DNA of 64,000 nt from Dasypus novemcinctus (taxonomy: Eukaryota > Chordata > Mammalia > Cingulata > Dasypodidae): NCBI RefSeq assembly GCF_030445035.2, contig NC_080682.1, positions 31,292,770 to 31,356,769 of the forward strand, in the 5' to 3' direction. The notes under the pieces were generated by a model. The model saw only the letters and a program-made list of their open reading frames with translations. It was not told where the DNA came from and ran no database searches. Position numbers and translations under genes: made by a program. Shown here piece after piece: positions 23,956-35,559 of the stretch; within the stretch, counting starts at the first letter, position 1; each line of letters begins with the position of its first letter.

Positions 23956-24930
23956 TTATGGCTATGAGATTTCAAAGTTTAAGAGGTTATACTTATGCAT
24001 GTCTCAGGTAGATCTCAGTAACTGCCACAGTAAACAAAACCCAAACAATTATGGTCCTGAGGGCTATAGAGACATACTGACAGCATAAGCAAGGCACACA
24101 ACCTCATGATATCAGCACATCATCAATGAGCTTTTCCTGGAAATATATAGTAATCTGTTTCCTCAATGTAACAGAGTTACACTCATTTAAAATTTCCCTA
24201 CATGATTCTTCTTCCACTTTTATTTGAACCTACATTTAGCACTATACCCATTAACTATATCTCCCAGAGACTTAAATCTTCAGTCTGTTCATATGCCAGT
24301 TGAACCTTGAATCTCAGTAGATTTGCAGCCAAAACCTACCCTACAGCCCATCAGACTCATTCAGGACAATTAACAAATTGATGATGATAGCCAACTCCCA
24401 TCTCAAAAAAACAAAGAATATCAACAACTGCAAGCAAAACAGTTCCTTCCATCTGCTCCATAAGATCTAGGTCCACTTTAAATCTGAAGCAGAATAGGCA
24501 TAATCATGCCAAAATCCTCAAGATTGAGGAATGAACAAATATAAGAGGAGAAATGCTACCATGGATCAAAGTAGACTTATAATTATTGCAGCATTGGAAG
24601 AACTTGTAACATTGATATAAAAGTAGTGGTTGTCATAGCCTCTGAGGGAAGGGGAATGGAAGAATAAGTGAAACATAGGGCATTCTAAGGGCTTTGGAAT
24701 TTTTTATATTAAATTGAAATGTCACTTACAGGCCATTCTACATTTTGTCAAATTTTATAAAACTGTGCAGTGAATTATTTCATAGTCTATGAAAACTACA
24801 GACCTTGGTTAATAGCAATGCTTCAGTATTTGTTCATCAGTTTTAGTTAATGTACTATAATAATATAAAAAGTTATTAATAGGGGAAATGTGGGAGGAGG
24901 AAGTGGTACATGGGAATCCCCCATACTTTC

Positions 24931-25711
24931 TTTTTCTTTTTTTTTATTTTTTAATTCATTTTTTTAAATTATTTATTTATTTTTTTAAAGTTACATTAAA
25001 AAAATATGAGGTCCCATTCAACCCCACCACCCCCACCACCCACTCCCCCCACAGCAACACTCTCTCCCATCATCATGACACATCCATTGCACCTGGTAAG
25101 TACATCCCTGGGCATCACTGCACCCCATAGTCAATGGTCCACATCATAGCCCACACTCTCCCACGTTCCATCCAGTGGGCCCTGGGGGGATCTACAATGC
25201 CCCGTAGTTGTCCGTGAAATACCACCCAGGACAACTCCAAGTCCCAAAAACACCTCCCTATCTCATCTCTTCCTCCCATTCCCCACACCCAGCAGCCACC
25301 ATGGCCACCCTTCCCACACCAATGGCACATTTTCTCTGTGGACATTGGATTGGTTGTGTCCATTGCACATCTATGTCAAGTGGGGGCTTAGATTCCACAT
25401 GGATATTGGATGCAATCCTCCTGCTTTCAGTTGTAGGCACTCTAGGCTCCATGGTGTGGTGGTTGACCTTCTTCAACTCCATGTTAGCTAAGTGGGGTAA
25501 GTCCAATAAATCAGAGTGTAGGAGCTGAAATCTGTTGAGGCTTTGGGCCTGGCTATCATATTGTCAGTCCAGAGATTCAAATCCCCTAAATATATCTTAA
25601 ACCCCAGCACCAACTACAATTCCAGTAAAGTAGCATGAAAGTCTTGTGAAAAGAGATCCCATCTGAGTCCAGTTCCATCACACAGAAACACCAGCTCCAA
25701 AGAAGGGCCAT
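24931..25711 (-). repeat. L1 3' end inserted near the 3' end of L1 (minus)
   Basis: CCCCATACTTTC (24919-24930) and CCCCGTACTTTC (25712-25723) are a 12-bp target-site duplication with one mismatch. The 781-bp insert begins with poly(T) and continues through about 750 bases of L1 3' UTR. Removing it restores the expected L1 end, AATGTAACTTTTATGCAATCC. Few mutations separate it from the other young-looking copies. Confidence 0.85.
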
Positions 25712-25775
25712 CCCCGTACTTTCAATGTAACTTTTATGCAATCCCAAACTTCTCTATAAATAAAATTTATCATAT

Positions 25776-26559
25776 GTAAAACATCAATGTACAGAAAGTG
25801 TATGATGAAGTTGGATGGAAAAATATATCTTTGTTTTCACTAAAGTAGTACTGAAATTTAGTCTCTTTATCAATTATGAAGATATTCAATAAGTCACAGT
25901 GTTATCACTACATTTGTTCATCAGATCACAAGTATTTTAATATTGTTTATAGATGAAAAATAACATTAAAATATGTTTATACTCATCCCTAGTTCCAAAT
26001 TACAGTAGTCTACATACATTCATGCCAACATTGTTTTTTAATGCATGATTGATGATCCACAACTATTACAGCATCACAAATTCTATTTTTAATATTTTGT
26101 TAATTTTACATCAATATATATTGTTTAATTTGTAACTCTATTAATTAATTAATTTATTTATTTTAAAGTATTTTTCTAGAGATTCATTCATAGGCTTCAC
26201 CAGACAGCCAAAAGGAGTCCATGAAGGGAAAAAATAAAAGATTATTATAAAATTGAGTAAATTTCATGAAAACTATATGGAAGTGATCCAATATGAAACC
26301 AAGAGAGATAGTGAGATGATGGATAACTTAAAATAAAAATTAGAAAAAGACAATTTGAAAAATGTCTAATAAATTTTCAAAAACAAATATATGAGTGTGG
26401 AGTCTACAGGAGAAGACAATATTTGAAAATTTTGGCAAGAGTTTTGCCTATTTAAAAATCGCCTGATTTTAATTTCAGCAATTCCAATGAGATTAATGTT
26501 CACCCACATATTTTGTGAAAATATATATTTTGTGAAGTGACTATACATTAGTCCATTCT
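25776..26559. other. AT-rich DNA, no feature recognised
   Basis: Very AT-rich; includes an ATTAATTAATTTATTTATTT stretch near 26141. No gene or assignable repeat seen. Confidence 0.4.
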
Positions 26560-27240
26560 AATTTAGTTGGTTGTCTTTTTATTATTGATTTGTAAATATT
26601 CTTTATATATTCTGAGTAATTGATATTTGTTTGCTTTCTGCATATTTACTTCCAGCCTTCAGATATTTATGTCTAATTAGAAATTAACTATTCATTTTCT
26701 CAATGATATCTTTTGATTACAAGTAGTTTTAAAATTTGGCAAAGTCCTGTTTCTCAATTATAACCAAGATAGTTGCCTTTTTTTTCTTTCAGAAGCCATA
26801 GTGTTTAAGCTGTTTTCCTTAAAACTGTGATAAATTTCAAATTAACTTGTATAGAGTGAGGTAAGGAATGAGGTTCCCCCCCATTAAATTTTCCAGTTTC
26901 CCAGGCACATTTTAAAAAATCAATTGACTTTATATATTGCTTTATAACTGGAGTATTCTATTCTAGTTTCAAGTTTTCTATCTATTGTGTTTTATAGTAA
27001 ATCTTCAAGCTTTCCAGCTATATTAAAATACCTTTGGGTATTTCAGGTTCTTTGCATTTCCATAAATATTTTAGGATCAGCTTGTCAATTTGTTTAAATA
27101 AATTGCTGAGATTTTGGTAACACATCCAACCTGCAGATTAAGTTGGGGATAACTGACATTTTAATAATATTGAGTGTTTAAACCAGTGAATATGAATATA
27201 TTCTATATTTTCACTCTCTAAGATCTTGACAAATTTGATA
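26560..27240 (-). repeat. Old L1 ORF2 fragment (minus)
   Basis: GTTGGTTGTCTTTTTATTATTG followed by AAATATTCTTTATATATTCTG is the reverse complement of the 3' part of L1 ORF2. Further right, GATTAAGTTGGGGATAACTG and TGACATTTTAATAATATTGAG fit the same element. Diverged, no open frame. Confidence 0.6.
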
Positions 27241-27419
27241 ATTTTATTCCTACTTTTTGTTTACTTGCTTATCTCTAATTATTTTATTTAGCTTTTATTG
27301 GATATTTTACATTTCAAAACCTTTTCTGTGAGCATATAGAAATATAATTAATTTTAAATATAATAGTTCTGGTATTTTTGCATGTATCTTTATATATAAA
27401 TACATATAAAACATGTCTA

Positions 27420-29480
27420 AAACAACTTTCAAATGATCAAAATTGGGAGACTTACACTATGTGATTTCAACAATTTGTATAAAAAGGTCTAATAATCATG
27501 GCAGTGTAGTGTTGGCATAAGAGTAGATAACTAAATCAAAGAAATAGAACAGTCCAGAAATAATCCAAAGCATAAATACAAAAATGATTTTTGTTAATGT
27601 ACAAAAGAATCAAGTGGGGAAAGAATAGCCTTTTGTATAATTGAATATCCATATATAATAAAAAATACTTCAGTACAGACTTCCCACCTTAGACAAAAAT
27701 TAACTTTATAATTATCATAGACCTATATGTAAAACTTAAAATCATATAATGTCTAGAAGAAAATATATTAAAAAATCTCTGTCAGCTTGGTAACATAAGA
27801 ATTCTTATATTCTACAATTAAAACATAATCTATAATTTTTCTTTAAATTGATAAATTGACCTTTATCCAGGTTAAGAATTTCTTTTTTAGCAGCATAAAA
27901 CAGCACTCATTTATTTTATTTAATTTTACCTTTATAAATTGATTTTTTTTAATTTTTAAAGGAGCTTTAGATTACATAAATTGTGCATAAAACATAAGAG
28001 ATTCCCATATGTCCCACGTCATCCCACTCTCAAACTTGCCCAGATTAATCACGTCCTTCAGCATGGAGGTATTATTTCCAAGCTCCAGCTAGCAATGCAT
28101 CTGGAAAAAGACCTTTACCAAAAGGGGGAAAAGGTAAATACAAATGAGTTTCTATGGCCAAGAGATTTCAATGTGAGTCAGGAGATCATTCCAGAGGTTA
28201 AGTTTATATGTCTCAGCAGGCTCTTACTAACTGCCATAGTAAACAGTGCCTCAAAAAGTAGGGCTCCTTAGGGTCCTAGATACATCCAGAAACTATAAGC
28301 AGGGTAGACAGCTCAGGAATTCCCACCCTGTCAGTGGGTCTTACTTTGGAATTTAGGCTCCTTAGTGTAACAGAGTTAGACTCAAATATATGTTCTCTAC
28401 AAATGGCTCTTCTCCCTCTTTTACTGAACCTATAATTAGGACTATTCTTGGTAAATATATCCCAGACACTTAAATCTTTGATCCATCCATGTGGCAGTAG
28501 CCCTGAATTTCAGCAGTTGCAACACCTACTATCCAATTCACTGGACTCATCCAGAACAACTTAACAAGTAAATGATGATGGACAGTGCCCATTACAGGCA
28601 ACAGAGAATATCTGCAACTGCAAGGAAGATAATTCCATCCATCTGCTCCATGAGATCTAAGCCCCCTCTCAATTAGAAACAGAGTAGACATCATCATTGC
28701 AAAATCCTCAAGATTGGGAATGAAAAATAAACTAAAACAGACTTATTATTTAACTGTAGACACTGTTATTCTAGAAATGGAAGGACTTGTATCATTGACA
28801 TAAGGCAGTGGACACCAGAGGTTCTGAGGAATGGGAGAGGGAAGAATAGGTGTAATATTGGGCCATTTTAGGGACATTGGAGTTGTCCTGAATGACATTG
28901 CAGTGACAGATATAAGCCATTGCATATTTTGTCATAACGTACAAAATTGTGTGAGGCAGAGTGTAAACTATAATGTAAACTGTAGTCCATATTTAATAGC
29001 AATGCTTCAATATGTGTTCATTAATTGTAATAAAGTATTTCTTTTTTTTATGACAGACACCGTAAGAGAATGAAAGAATGCACAAGCATATAGAAAATAT
29101 TTGCAAATCACAAATTTTAAAGTAGGTGTTACATCCAAAGTATATTAATAACTCTCAAAACCTGATAATAAAATAAATTGCAACTTAAAATGGGCAAGTG
29201 ATTTGAACAGCTAGTTTACTAAAGAAAATATGGAGAAGGTAAATTATCTCATGAAAAAATATTCAACTTAATTACTTATTAGGTAAATGCAAACAAATAC
29301 ACAATGAAATAATCCAGATACCAATCATCAAATGAATGGATAAATATATTGTAAAACATCCATACAAGGGAATACAATGCAACAACTAAAAGACATGAGA
29401 AATGAATTTCAAAACAATTGCCCCAAGTAAAAGAAGTCATACAAAACCGAGTGCATATTGTATAATTTCATTTTTTAAAA
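27420..29480 (+). repeat. L1 ORF2 fragment split by a later L1 (plus)
   Basis: 27420-27890 (GTAGTGTTGGCATAAGAGTAG, GAACAGTCCAGAAATAATCC) and 29050-29480 (AACTTAAAATGGGCAAGTG, CATACAAGGGAATACAATGC) are consecutive parts of ORF2 in the same order as in the large L1 at 20190-22700. The inserted L1 occupies 27891-29034. Confidence 0.7.
27891..29034 (-). mobile_element. L1 insertion with 5' inversion (twin priming)
   Basis: The left part (about 27935-28080) is an L1 3' end in minus orientation: T-rich, then GAGATTCCCATATGTCCC. The right part (about 28081-29034) is the next upstream section of L1 3' UTR, but in plus orientation. The plus part stops (TTCATTAATTGTAATAAAG) at the point of the L1 where the minus part stops (CAGATTAATCACGTCC...CAGCATGG). 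So one continuous 3' UTR is present with its 5' section inverted, the known outcome of twin priming. AATTTCTTTTTTA (27878-27890) and ATTTCTTTTTTTTA (about 29037-29050) are the likely target-site repeats. Confidence 0.75.
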
Positions 29481-30299
29481 ATTCTAAGAAATACAAGCTA
29501 ATATGTAGTTATAGAAAATAGTTCAGTGGTTTTCAAGAGACAGAAATTTCTTTGCCATTGTCTATAATGCAGAGCTCCAAATTGTTTTGTTATGGGGTAT
29601 AAGACAGCCAATTCACCCAAAACCATTCAATGAGAAGTCCTGCAATTCCTCATTGATTTTTACTGCAATATCTGTTATGAAGTATTTATATATGAATGAA
29701 TCTGTTAGGGGCTATCATTTGTGTTCCTCATTTCTATTGATATATTCTTGCAAAAATACTACTGTTTATTATTTATTGCTCTGTTGAGAGTAGTATGATA
29801 TTTGGATAAGATAGTCAAAACTGTCTTTAAGACCAAAGATATGACCAATTCCTATACTTGAAACTGTTTCCTATGAACACTGCAACTGTAAGTTGGGGTC
29901 TGTTCATGATACAGAAACCACTCTAGCCATTTCAAATATAGTATTTATTTTAGGAAATGGTTTAACTAAGTCTTGATATAATGTACAAAAAATATACAAG
30001 TCTCAAAAATTGAAAAAAAAAAAAGGAAACTTGCTGTAACTTAGAAGTAATGACTGCTATCCTTATGAGTGGGAGATATTAGTAGCAACAGAACCTAGAA
30101 TGTGAAGAAAAATGGCTGTGGATCCAGCTAACAAAGTAATGATGATGGACAGTTCTATGTCTGCCCCTGTCTCTACAGTAATTGATTCAATGCTTGTCTC
30201 TCCCTTAAGTAAAATCATGTATTCCATGATATTGATGCTTCTTTATTCAGGAAGTGGAGGTGAATGAGCTTTCTCTTTTATAACTCCATTCCATTTATT
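29481..30299. other. AT-rich DNA, no feature recognised
   Basis: No coding frame or repeat that I can support. A run of 12 A residues sits at about 30013-30024. Confidence 0.4.
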
Positions 30300-30720
30300 G
30301 CTAATTTTCTGAGTAACATTTTTTATCATGAACAGTTGAATTTAAATAAATATCTAGAGACATGACTATATGATTTTTCTACTTTATTTTGTTAACATGG
30401 TGGGTTGCATTGATGGGTTATAAATGATATACCAACTTTGCACTTCAAAAACCTTCTTGGATATGATATATTGTCTCTTTTTATATATAAATTAATTTGA
30501 TTTTCCACTTTTTAGTATTTTTCATATGTATATGAGTGATTAGCCTGTAATTTTCTTATTTGATAATGCTGGTCTCATAAAGTAAAATTGCAATATGTTC
30601 CCTCTTATTCTATTCTCTGGATGATTTATGTCAGATTAGGATTATTTCTTATCTAATAGTGCTATCTATATTGATGATAAGGTTCTAATTTTAATGAATT
30701 TATCCGGGAGTTTGATTGTT
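30300..30720 (-). repeat. L1 ORF2 fragment, RT region (minus)
   Basis: TTAGCCTGTAATTTTCTTATTTG, ATAATGCTGGTCTCATAAAG and ATATGTTCCCTCTTATTCTATTC are reverse-complement L1 RT sequence. Diverged. Confidence 0.6.
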
Positions 30721-30754
30721 AGGAGAAGGGAAAGAAAACACCAAAAATAAGTAA

Positions 30755-31163
30755 AGAGAGAGCAGAGGTGGCTAAAGCATTTGGGTGCCTGCCTCCCATA
30801 TAGAAGGTCCCAGGTTCAGGTCCTCATGCCTCCTAAAGAAGAAGAGCAAAAGCCGCAACCAGCAGACACTAACACAAGCAGATGTTGCAAGGAGCAATTG
30901 CTGCAATGGACAGATGCTGCAAGGAGCAGTCACCGCAACCAGTAGACACTGCAGATTCTGCATAAAACAGAAGCCAAAACCAGCAGATGCCACAATGGGC
31001 AAATGCGACAACCAGCAGATGCTGTAACCAGAAGCCACCGCAACCAGGGGATCCTGGGTTTGGTTCCCAGCACCTCCTAAAGAAGATGAGCAGACAACAA
31101 ACAGACTGACAAGAAAGCATGGTGGGGTGGGGGAGGGAAATAAAAATAAAACAGGTAGAGAAT
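30755..31163 (+). repeat. DAS-type SINE with expanded middle
   Basis: The tRNA-like head is AGAGCAGAGGTGGCTAAAGC...GGTTCAGGTCC with A and B boxes. It is followed by CCTCATGCCTCCTAAAGAAG, a repetitive middle and an A-rich AAATAAAAATAAAAC tail. The middle has several near-repeats of GCAACCAGCAGA and GATGCTGCAAGGAGCA. At 31047-31100 a second B-box-like piece appears (GGTTTGGTTCCCAGCACC, then TCCTAAAGAAGATGAGCAG). So this copy looks like an internally expanded or partly duplicated SINE. Confidence 0.75.
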
Positions 31164-31825
31164 CTCTTCTGGATTTGCTTCCAAATCCACAACTCAAACA
31201 GTTTCCATTTACTACATTTTGGCTTTTACCTTGTGCTTAGAATACAGCTATCCCTACCAACAAGAGGCCCTTGATTTTGAATGCCCTGTGTGTCTAGACA
31301 ACAATACCCAGGAAACATAGGCTGTTAATGGAGAAGTCCCACAGTCCATTTTCCTAATTGCCAATCTAAATTACTTTTCTTTATCAGGGCCAATCTTTTA
31401 CTAAGATGTTGAATAGTAGACAAGGCCAGTTATGAAGAAAATGAAATAGCACTGAACTTAATACATGCATGTAATAAAATAATTTTCCAACATTAGTAAA
31501 TTTCCTAAGTCATGTTTACTAATGATATGACAGTTAATATTTGCATAATAAGGTCTAGATCAAATTTTATAAATTTCTAATTTCTCCCATAATAAAATTT
31601 ATAAATTGTCCCTTTGGATGACTCTTATGAAATAACTTATATTGCCAAACACACACACATATTTTTCCAAAAAAAAGTGTAAACATTCAGATTGAAAGTA
31701 TAAATTTGGATACTTGGAGAATTTCTACAATGCATTTGTGTAAATAAATATCCATTCAACAACATTTTCCAAAATAAAAAGAACAACTTATTCTAAAGGA
31801 GTTTCCATGTACCTGAAATTATTAT
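31164..31825. other. AT-rich DNA, no feature recognised
   Basis: No coding frame or repeat family I can support. Confidence 0.4.
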
Positions 31826-31888
31826 TTAATTTAATTTAATCTAATCTAATTTTATTTTATTTTATTTTATTTATTTTATTTTATTCTT
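31826..31888. repeat. (TTTTA)n / (TTTAA)n pentamer repeat
   Basis: TTTAA units pass into CTAAT units and then into TTTTA units, directly left of an LTR fragment. Confidence 0.85.
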
Positions 31889-32222
31889 TCAGCCTTTTGG
31901 TGTTTCTCTTTCTGTGGCTATAGGGGATCCTGGAGTCTCTCTCATATGGTAGGGTTAAATGGCAGCTCTCTCTCTCTCTCTCTGTATCTCTGTTTTCAGT
32001 CCTCACTTTATATAAGACTTTAGTGAGAGGATTAGGACCCACCCTGTGCCCTGCAAACTAACCAACTAACCTAAACAAGTAATCTAATCATTCTGATCTA
32101 ATAAAAAATCCCTTAACTGAATCTAATTAAAAGGGCCTACATAAAATAGGCTTTCATATACAGGAATGGGTTAGCTTAAGTGCATAATTTTCTAGGTCCA
32201 CAAAAGACTCAAGTGTGCACAC
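31889..32222 (-). repeat. MaLR-type LTR fragment (minus)
   Basis: It contains GGATTAGGACCCACCCTG, AACCTAAACAAGTAATCTAATC and TTCTAGGTCCACAAAAGACTC. The same order of motifs occurs at 48670-48790. The left part is CT-rich and truncated by the pentamer repeat. Confidence 0.5.
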
Positions 32223-32246
32223 CCTGTGAGACATCAATTATGATTA

Positions 32247-32663
32247 ACAAGAGGGAAGTGGACTTGGCTCAATAGATAGGGCATCTGCCTACCACATGGG
32301 AGGTCCTTGGTTCAAACCTGGGGCCTCCTTGACCCATGTAGAACTGGCCCATGAGCAGTACTGATGCGTGCAAGGAGTGTCCTGCCATGCAGGGGTGCCC
32401 CCTGTGTAGGGCAGCCCCATGCACAAGGAGTAAGCCCCATAAGGAGAGTGACCCAGCACAAAAGAAAGTGCAGTCTTCCCAAGAATGGCCGCACACATGG
32501 AGACCTGACACAACAAGATGACGCAACAAAAAGAAACACGGATTCCCAGTGCCGTTGATAAGGATAGAAGTGGTCACAGAAGAACACACAGTGAATGGAC
32601 ACAGAGAGCAGACAATTGGGGGGGGGGAGGGAGAGAAATAAATAAAAAAATAAATCTTAAAAA
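32247..32663 (+). repeat. DAS-type SINE, full length
   Basis: An 11-bp target-site duplication, AATTATGATTA, flanks it (32236-32246 and 32664-32674). The head has the RNA polymerase III A box (GACTTGGCTCAATAGATAGG) and B box (GGTTCAAACCTGG). The body reads CTCCTTGACCCATGTAGAACTGG, and the tail is AAATAAATAAAAAAATAAATC. It is tRNA-derived and mobilised by L1. Reading frames across it are accidental. Confidence 0.9.
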
Positions 32664-32674
32664 AATTATGATTA

Positions 32675-33538
32675 AAAAGAAACTATCAGCACAGTCATTT
32701 GATTAAACCAATCAAACTGTGCATTAATATGGAAAACTTCAGTCAAAGCAGACACAGGTTATTCTTCTCTGGTGGTATCAAAAAGTATATTTTCCAGGAA
32801 GCAAAATTTATCATAAACTTTAGGTTGACTGAGATTCAGACCTAATTCTTCATCCCTCCCTGTGTCTATGTTCTTTACCGTGTAATTTTTCAGTTCTACA
32901 ATATACATCCCTAAATCTTGATTGTGGCTCAGCTAGGTCATTCCCAAACAAGACCTTAAAATAGTTTTTGTTGTTTTATGTTCCTTTGTACACCTCAGCT
33001 ATTCACTTTGGAAGACCATACTTTAACTCAGTGATTCAAGAGGATCATAATTACACAGTGCATAGCTTTCTAAACAATCTGAAGACCTATAGCCTGGAGG
33101 TAAGCTCACCAGCCAAGACCAGACTAGAACAGGTGATCCAGGATCTCCAGCTGATATTAGTTGATATGTCAAGTATACATATTGTAAAACTGAATATATA
33201 CATAAGCTATGATCAACAATCCTACTGCTAGGTATAAATCAGGAGGAATTTTGTGCATACAGAAAAGTGATCTGGGAACATTTGTTGTCACTCAAAATTT
33301 GAAAGAACAAAAATGTGAGATCTTTCAAGTGTTCTTATATCATGGGACACTTCTCCAGCCTCAGCCTCCTACAACAAATGCAGCCAGCAGCACGTGGCTG
33401 ATTTGGTGGCTTGGAGCTGTATACCAGAGGAAAACATGGTCTTACTTCTAATCCATTCCTGTGGATGTTGTTTCGAGTATAGCAGGGAGCCATGTAAGAT
33501 AACAACTTCCCACCAAAATAAGAGGGATATATCTGACC
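32675..33538. other. Intergenic DNA, no gene seen
   Basis: The short piece CAATCCTACTGCTAGGTATAAA at about 33219 resembles L1 ORF2 near its 3' end, but too little remains to call it. Otherwise nothing recognised. Confidence 0.35.
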
Positions 33539-33552
33539 AAAGAAAGACTTGG

Positions 33553-33920
33553 GGGAAACGGACTTGGCCCAGTGGTTAGGGCATCCATCTACCACATGGG
33601 AGGTCCGCGGTTCAAACCCCGGGCCTCCTTGACCTGTGTGGAGCTGGCCCATGCTCAGTGCTGATGTGCACAAGGAGTGCCGCACCACGCAGGGGTGTCC
33701 CTCACGTAGGGGAGCCCCACACACAAGGAGTGCACCCATAAGGAGAGCCGCCCAGCATGAAAGAAAATGCAGCCTGCCCATAAATGGCGCTGCCCACATT
33801 TCCCATGCCGCTGACGACAACAGAAGCAGACTAAGAAACAAGATGCAGCAAATAGACACAGAGAACAGACAACAGGGGGAAGGGGGGGATTAAATAAATA
33901 AATAAATCTTTAAAAAAAAA
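33553..33920 (+). repeat. DAS-type SINE, young full-length copy
   Basis: AAAGAAAGACTTGG is repeated exactly at 33539-33552 and 33921-33934. The A box lies in GACTTGGCCCAGTGGTTAGG and the B box in GCGGTTCAAACCCC. The body retains several CpG sites, and the tail is TTAAATAAATAAATAAATC plus 12 A. The perfect duplication, intact boxes and CpGs make it younger than the copy at 32247-32663. Confidence 0.93.
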
Positions 33921-33934
33921 AAAGAAAGACTTGG

Positions 33935-34725
33935 ACAAGCCCAGTGTGGTGAGCAAAAGAACATTTAATAGGGGTCTTACTTGGGGCCTTGCTCTCAATG
34001 GTCTGGAGGAGAATCCTCTCTCTTGGACACACTGAACCTCGTTGTGGCCTAAATCCTTATCCATGATGGTTGGTAGAGAGTGTGGCACTTCCAAGGCATG
34101 AGCCTGACTCATCTAAAGATAGAAAGTCTTTTGGAGGAGATGTGGTTCAATCAGTTAAGCTTCTGCTTCCCACATGGTAAGTCCTGGGTTTGGTTCCTGG
34201 TGCCTCCTTAAAAAACAAAAAAACAACAAAAAAAAAACAACTCAGGGAAGCTGATGCGGCTCAGTGGTTGAGCACTGGCTTCCCATATACCAGGTCCTGG
34301 GTTCAATCTCCAACCCCCAGTACCTGAAAAGAAAAAAAAGAAATGTCTTTTATACTACATGGCTACGTTCAAATGGGAAAGGCATGTGAGTGGAAAGCAT
34401 GGCTAAGAAATGCAGTGGTCAGGACAGATAACCAAGTTAAGGACATCCACAATGTTTCCAAACAAAGCAGAAGTCACACTTTCACAGTAACTACATAAAA
34501 TGAGTGTTTACAATGTTTGTTGGTAGGGCTGAAGTTGAAGTTACATCTTTACAGTTGTTACATAAGGGATCTATTGATACAAAGGTGGTCAAGCAGTTCA
34601 CAGATCAGATTATTTGTTGAGTTTTCAGGAGAGAAGTCTAAGCATGCAAGTCTTACTTATCAATCATGAGATCACAGTTATTTCTCTAGGCTAGGTGTGT
34701 TACTCTTAAGAAATAAAATGCTGGT
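33935..34725. other. Possible LTR remnant interrupted by two SINE heads
   Basis: 33935-34125 and 34345-34700 form non-coding sequence interrupted by SINEs at 34128-34340. AACATTTAATAGGGGTCTTAC near 33960 could be the reverse of a poly(A) signal region, as in an LTR on the minus strand, but ends were not found. Confidence 0.25.
34128..34340 (+). repeat. Two short DAS-type SINEs in tandem
   Basis: The first (about 34128-34235) has GAGATGTGGTTCAATCAG, CTTCCCACATGG and GGTTTGGTTCCTGGTGCC, then an A/C-rich tail. The second (about 34242-34340) has GGGAAGCTGATGCGGCTCAG, GCTTCCCATATACC and GGGTTCAATCTCC, then AGTACCTGAAAAGAAAA. Both are about 100 bases long, only a tRNA-like head plus tail. Confidence 0.72.
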
Positions 34726-35158
34726 GTGACCAGGTGGAAAAAGAACTGGAAGGGTTGTGGGAAAATGCAAAGTCATATATGCTACGGGCACTGTAAACAG
34801 GACCTTTTGATTAGGTCCACCTCAATTAGAATGGGACTTAACCCTATCACTGGAGGTTTTATAGAGACACTCTCAGCTCTCGGCAGAGAAAGCACAGGCA
34901 ATAGCCAGAAGCTAGAACTCAGTGGAACCTGGAGGAGAAAGGAGAATCCAGGACACACTGTCATGTGTAGTGCCATATGACACAAAAAACAGAGGACAAG
35001 GATCACTGGCAGCCAGCACCAGAATGCCACTTAAAGCATTGCTTGATGACTCCTTGATTTTTAATTTCTCCTAGCCTCAAAATCATGAACAATAATTTCC
35101 CAATGTTTTAGTCTACCTAATTCATGGTGTTTATTTTAGCAGTGAGGAAACTAAAACA
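34726..35158 (+). repeat. MaLR-type LTR (copy 3, plus)
   Basis: It shares GATGACTCCTTGATTTTTAATTTC, CTAGCCTCAAAATCATGAAC and the closing GTGAGGAAACTAAAACAG with copies 1, 2 and 4. Upstream are AATTAGAATGGGACTTAACCC and GGAACCTGGAGGAGAAAG. Confidence 0.58.
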
Positions 35159-35559
35159 GCTGTTAAAGTTAAATCAGTCAGCAGCTCCCCTTGACATCTC
35201 TCCATGATCAATTTTGAAGCAGACTATGTTTAAAGAGACACCTTTCCATGAAAAACTTTTCCAGTACCCTAAGGAGCAGATTCTCAGCAAGTTTCTCTAG
35301 TGCAGCACTACAGAGGCTTCTCTGCCATGCACTGCATCACAGCTTTGCCTCTTATCAAGAACTGGCTTTCAGCCCTGGCAGGAGGGGCCTCTTTTACAGA
35401 GCTGTATCTTAACCTCATAGTAGTGGCTGCTCCTTACATTTGCTATTCCTATATTTGTTAGAGTCCTCTTTAGGTTTTACTATCCAACCTCTTGTTACTC
35501 CATTCCATAGTGTAATAGTAATTCTTTAGATTAAAATTTCTGTTCCCCTTTTTTGCCTA

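Larger units (their letters stand above)
17945..25775 (+). mobile_element. Large degenerate L1, ORF2 to 3' end, with four nested insertions
   Basis: Once insertions are removed, one plus-strand L1 of about 5.3 kb remains. Its pieces are 17945-20742, 21575-21877, 22519-23645, 23956-24930 and 25712-25775. It is 5'-truncated: no 5' UTR or ORF1 is seen, and ORF2 starts inside the endonuclease domain. The 3' UTR runs from about 22800 and ends near 25775 after AATAAAATTTATC. Insertions are an L1 piece (20743-21574), an MaLR-type LTR (21878-22518), an L1 3' end (23646-23955) and another L1 3' end (24931-25711). The order of insertion cannot be fixed beyond host before guest. Confidence 0.85.

Noticed and set aside
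25115-25528. Several open frames of 80-106 codons
   Set aside because: All are translations of the L1 3' UTR inserted at 24931-25711; the same sequence recurs non-coding elsewhere in the window.
30772-31197. 141-codon minus-strand frame with Cys/Leu-rich product
   Set aside because: Antisense translation of a SINE with internal repeats; no start context or conserved domain.
33553-33640. tRNA gene
   Set aside because: A and B boxes are present, but the sequence continues into a SINE body with poly(A) tail and target-site duplication, and does not fold as a full tRNA at its 3' half.
32269-33859. Multiple frames of 60-174 codons, including one of 174 codons on the minus strand at 33335-33859
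   Set aside because: They cover two DAS-type SINEs and flanking DNA. SINE copies often give such frames by chance because of their GC-rich body.
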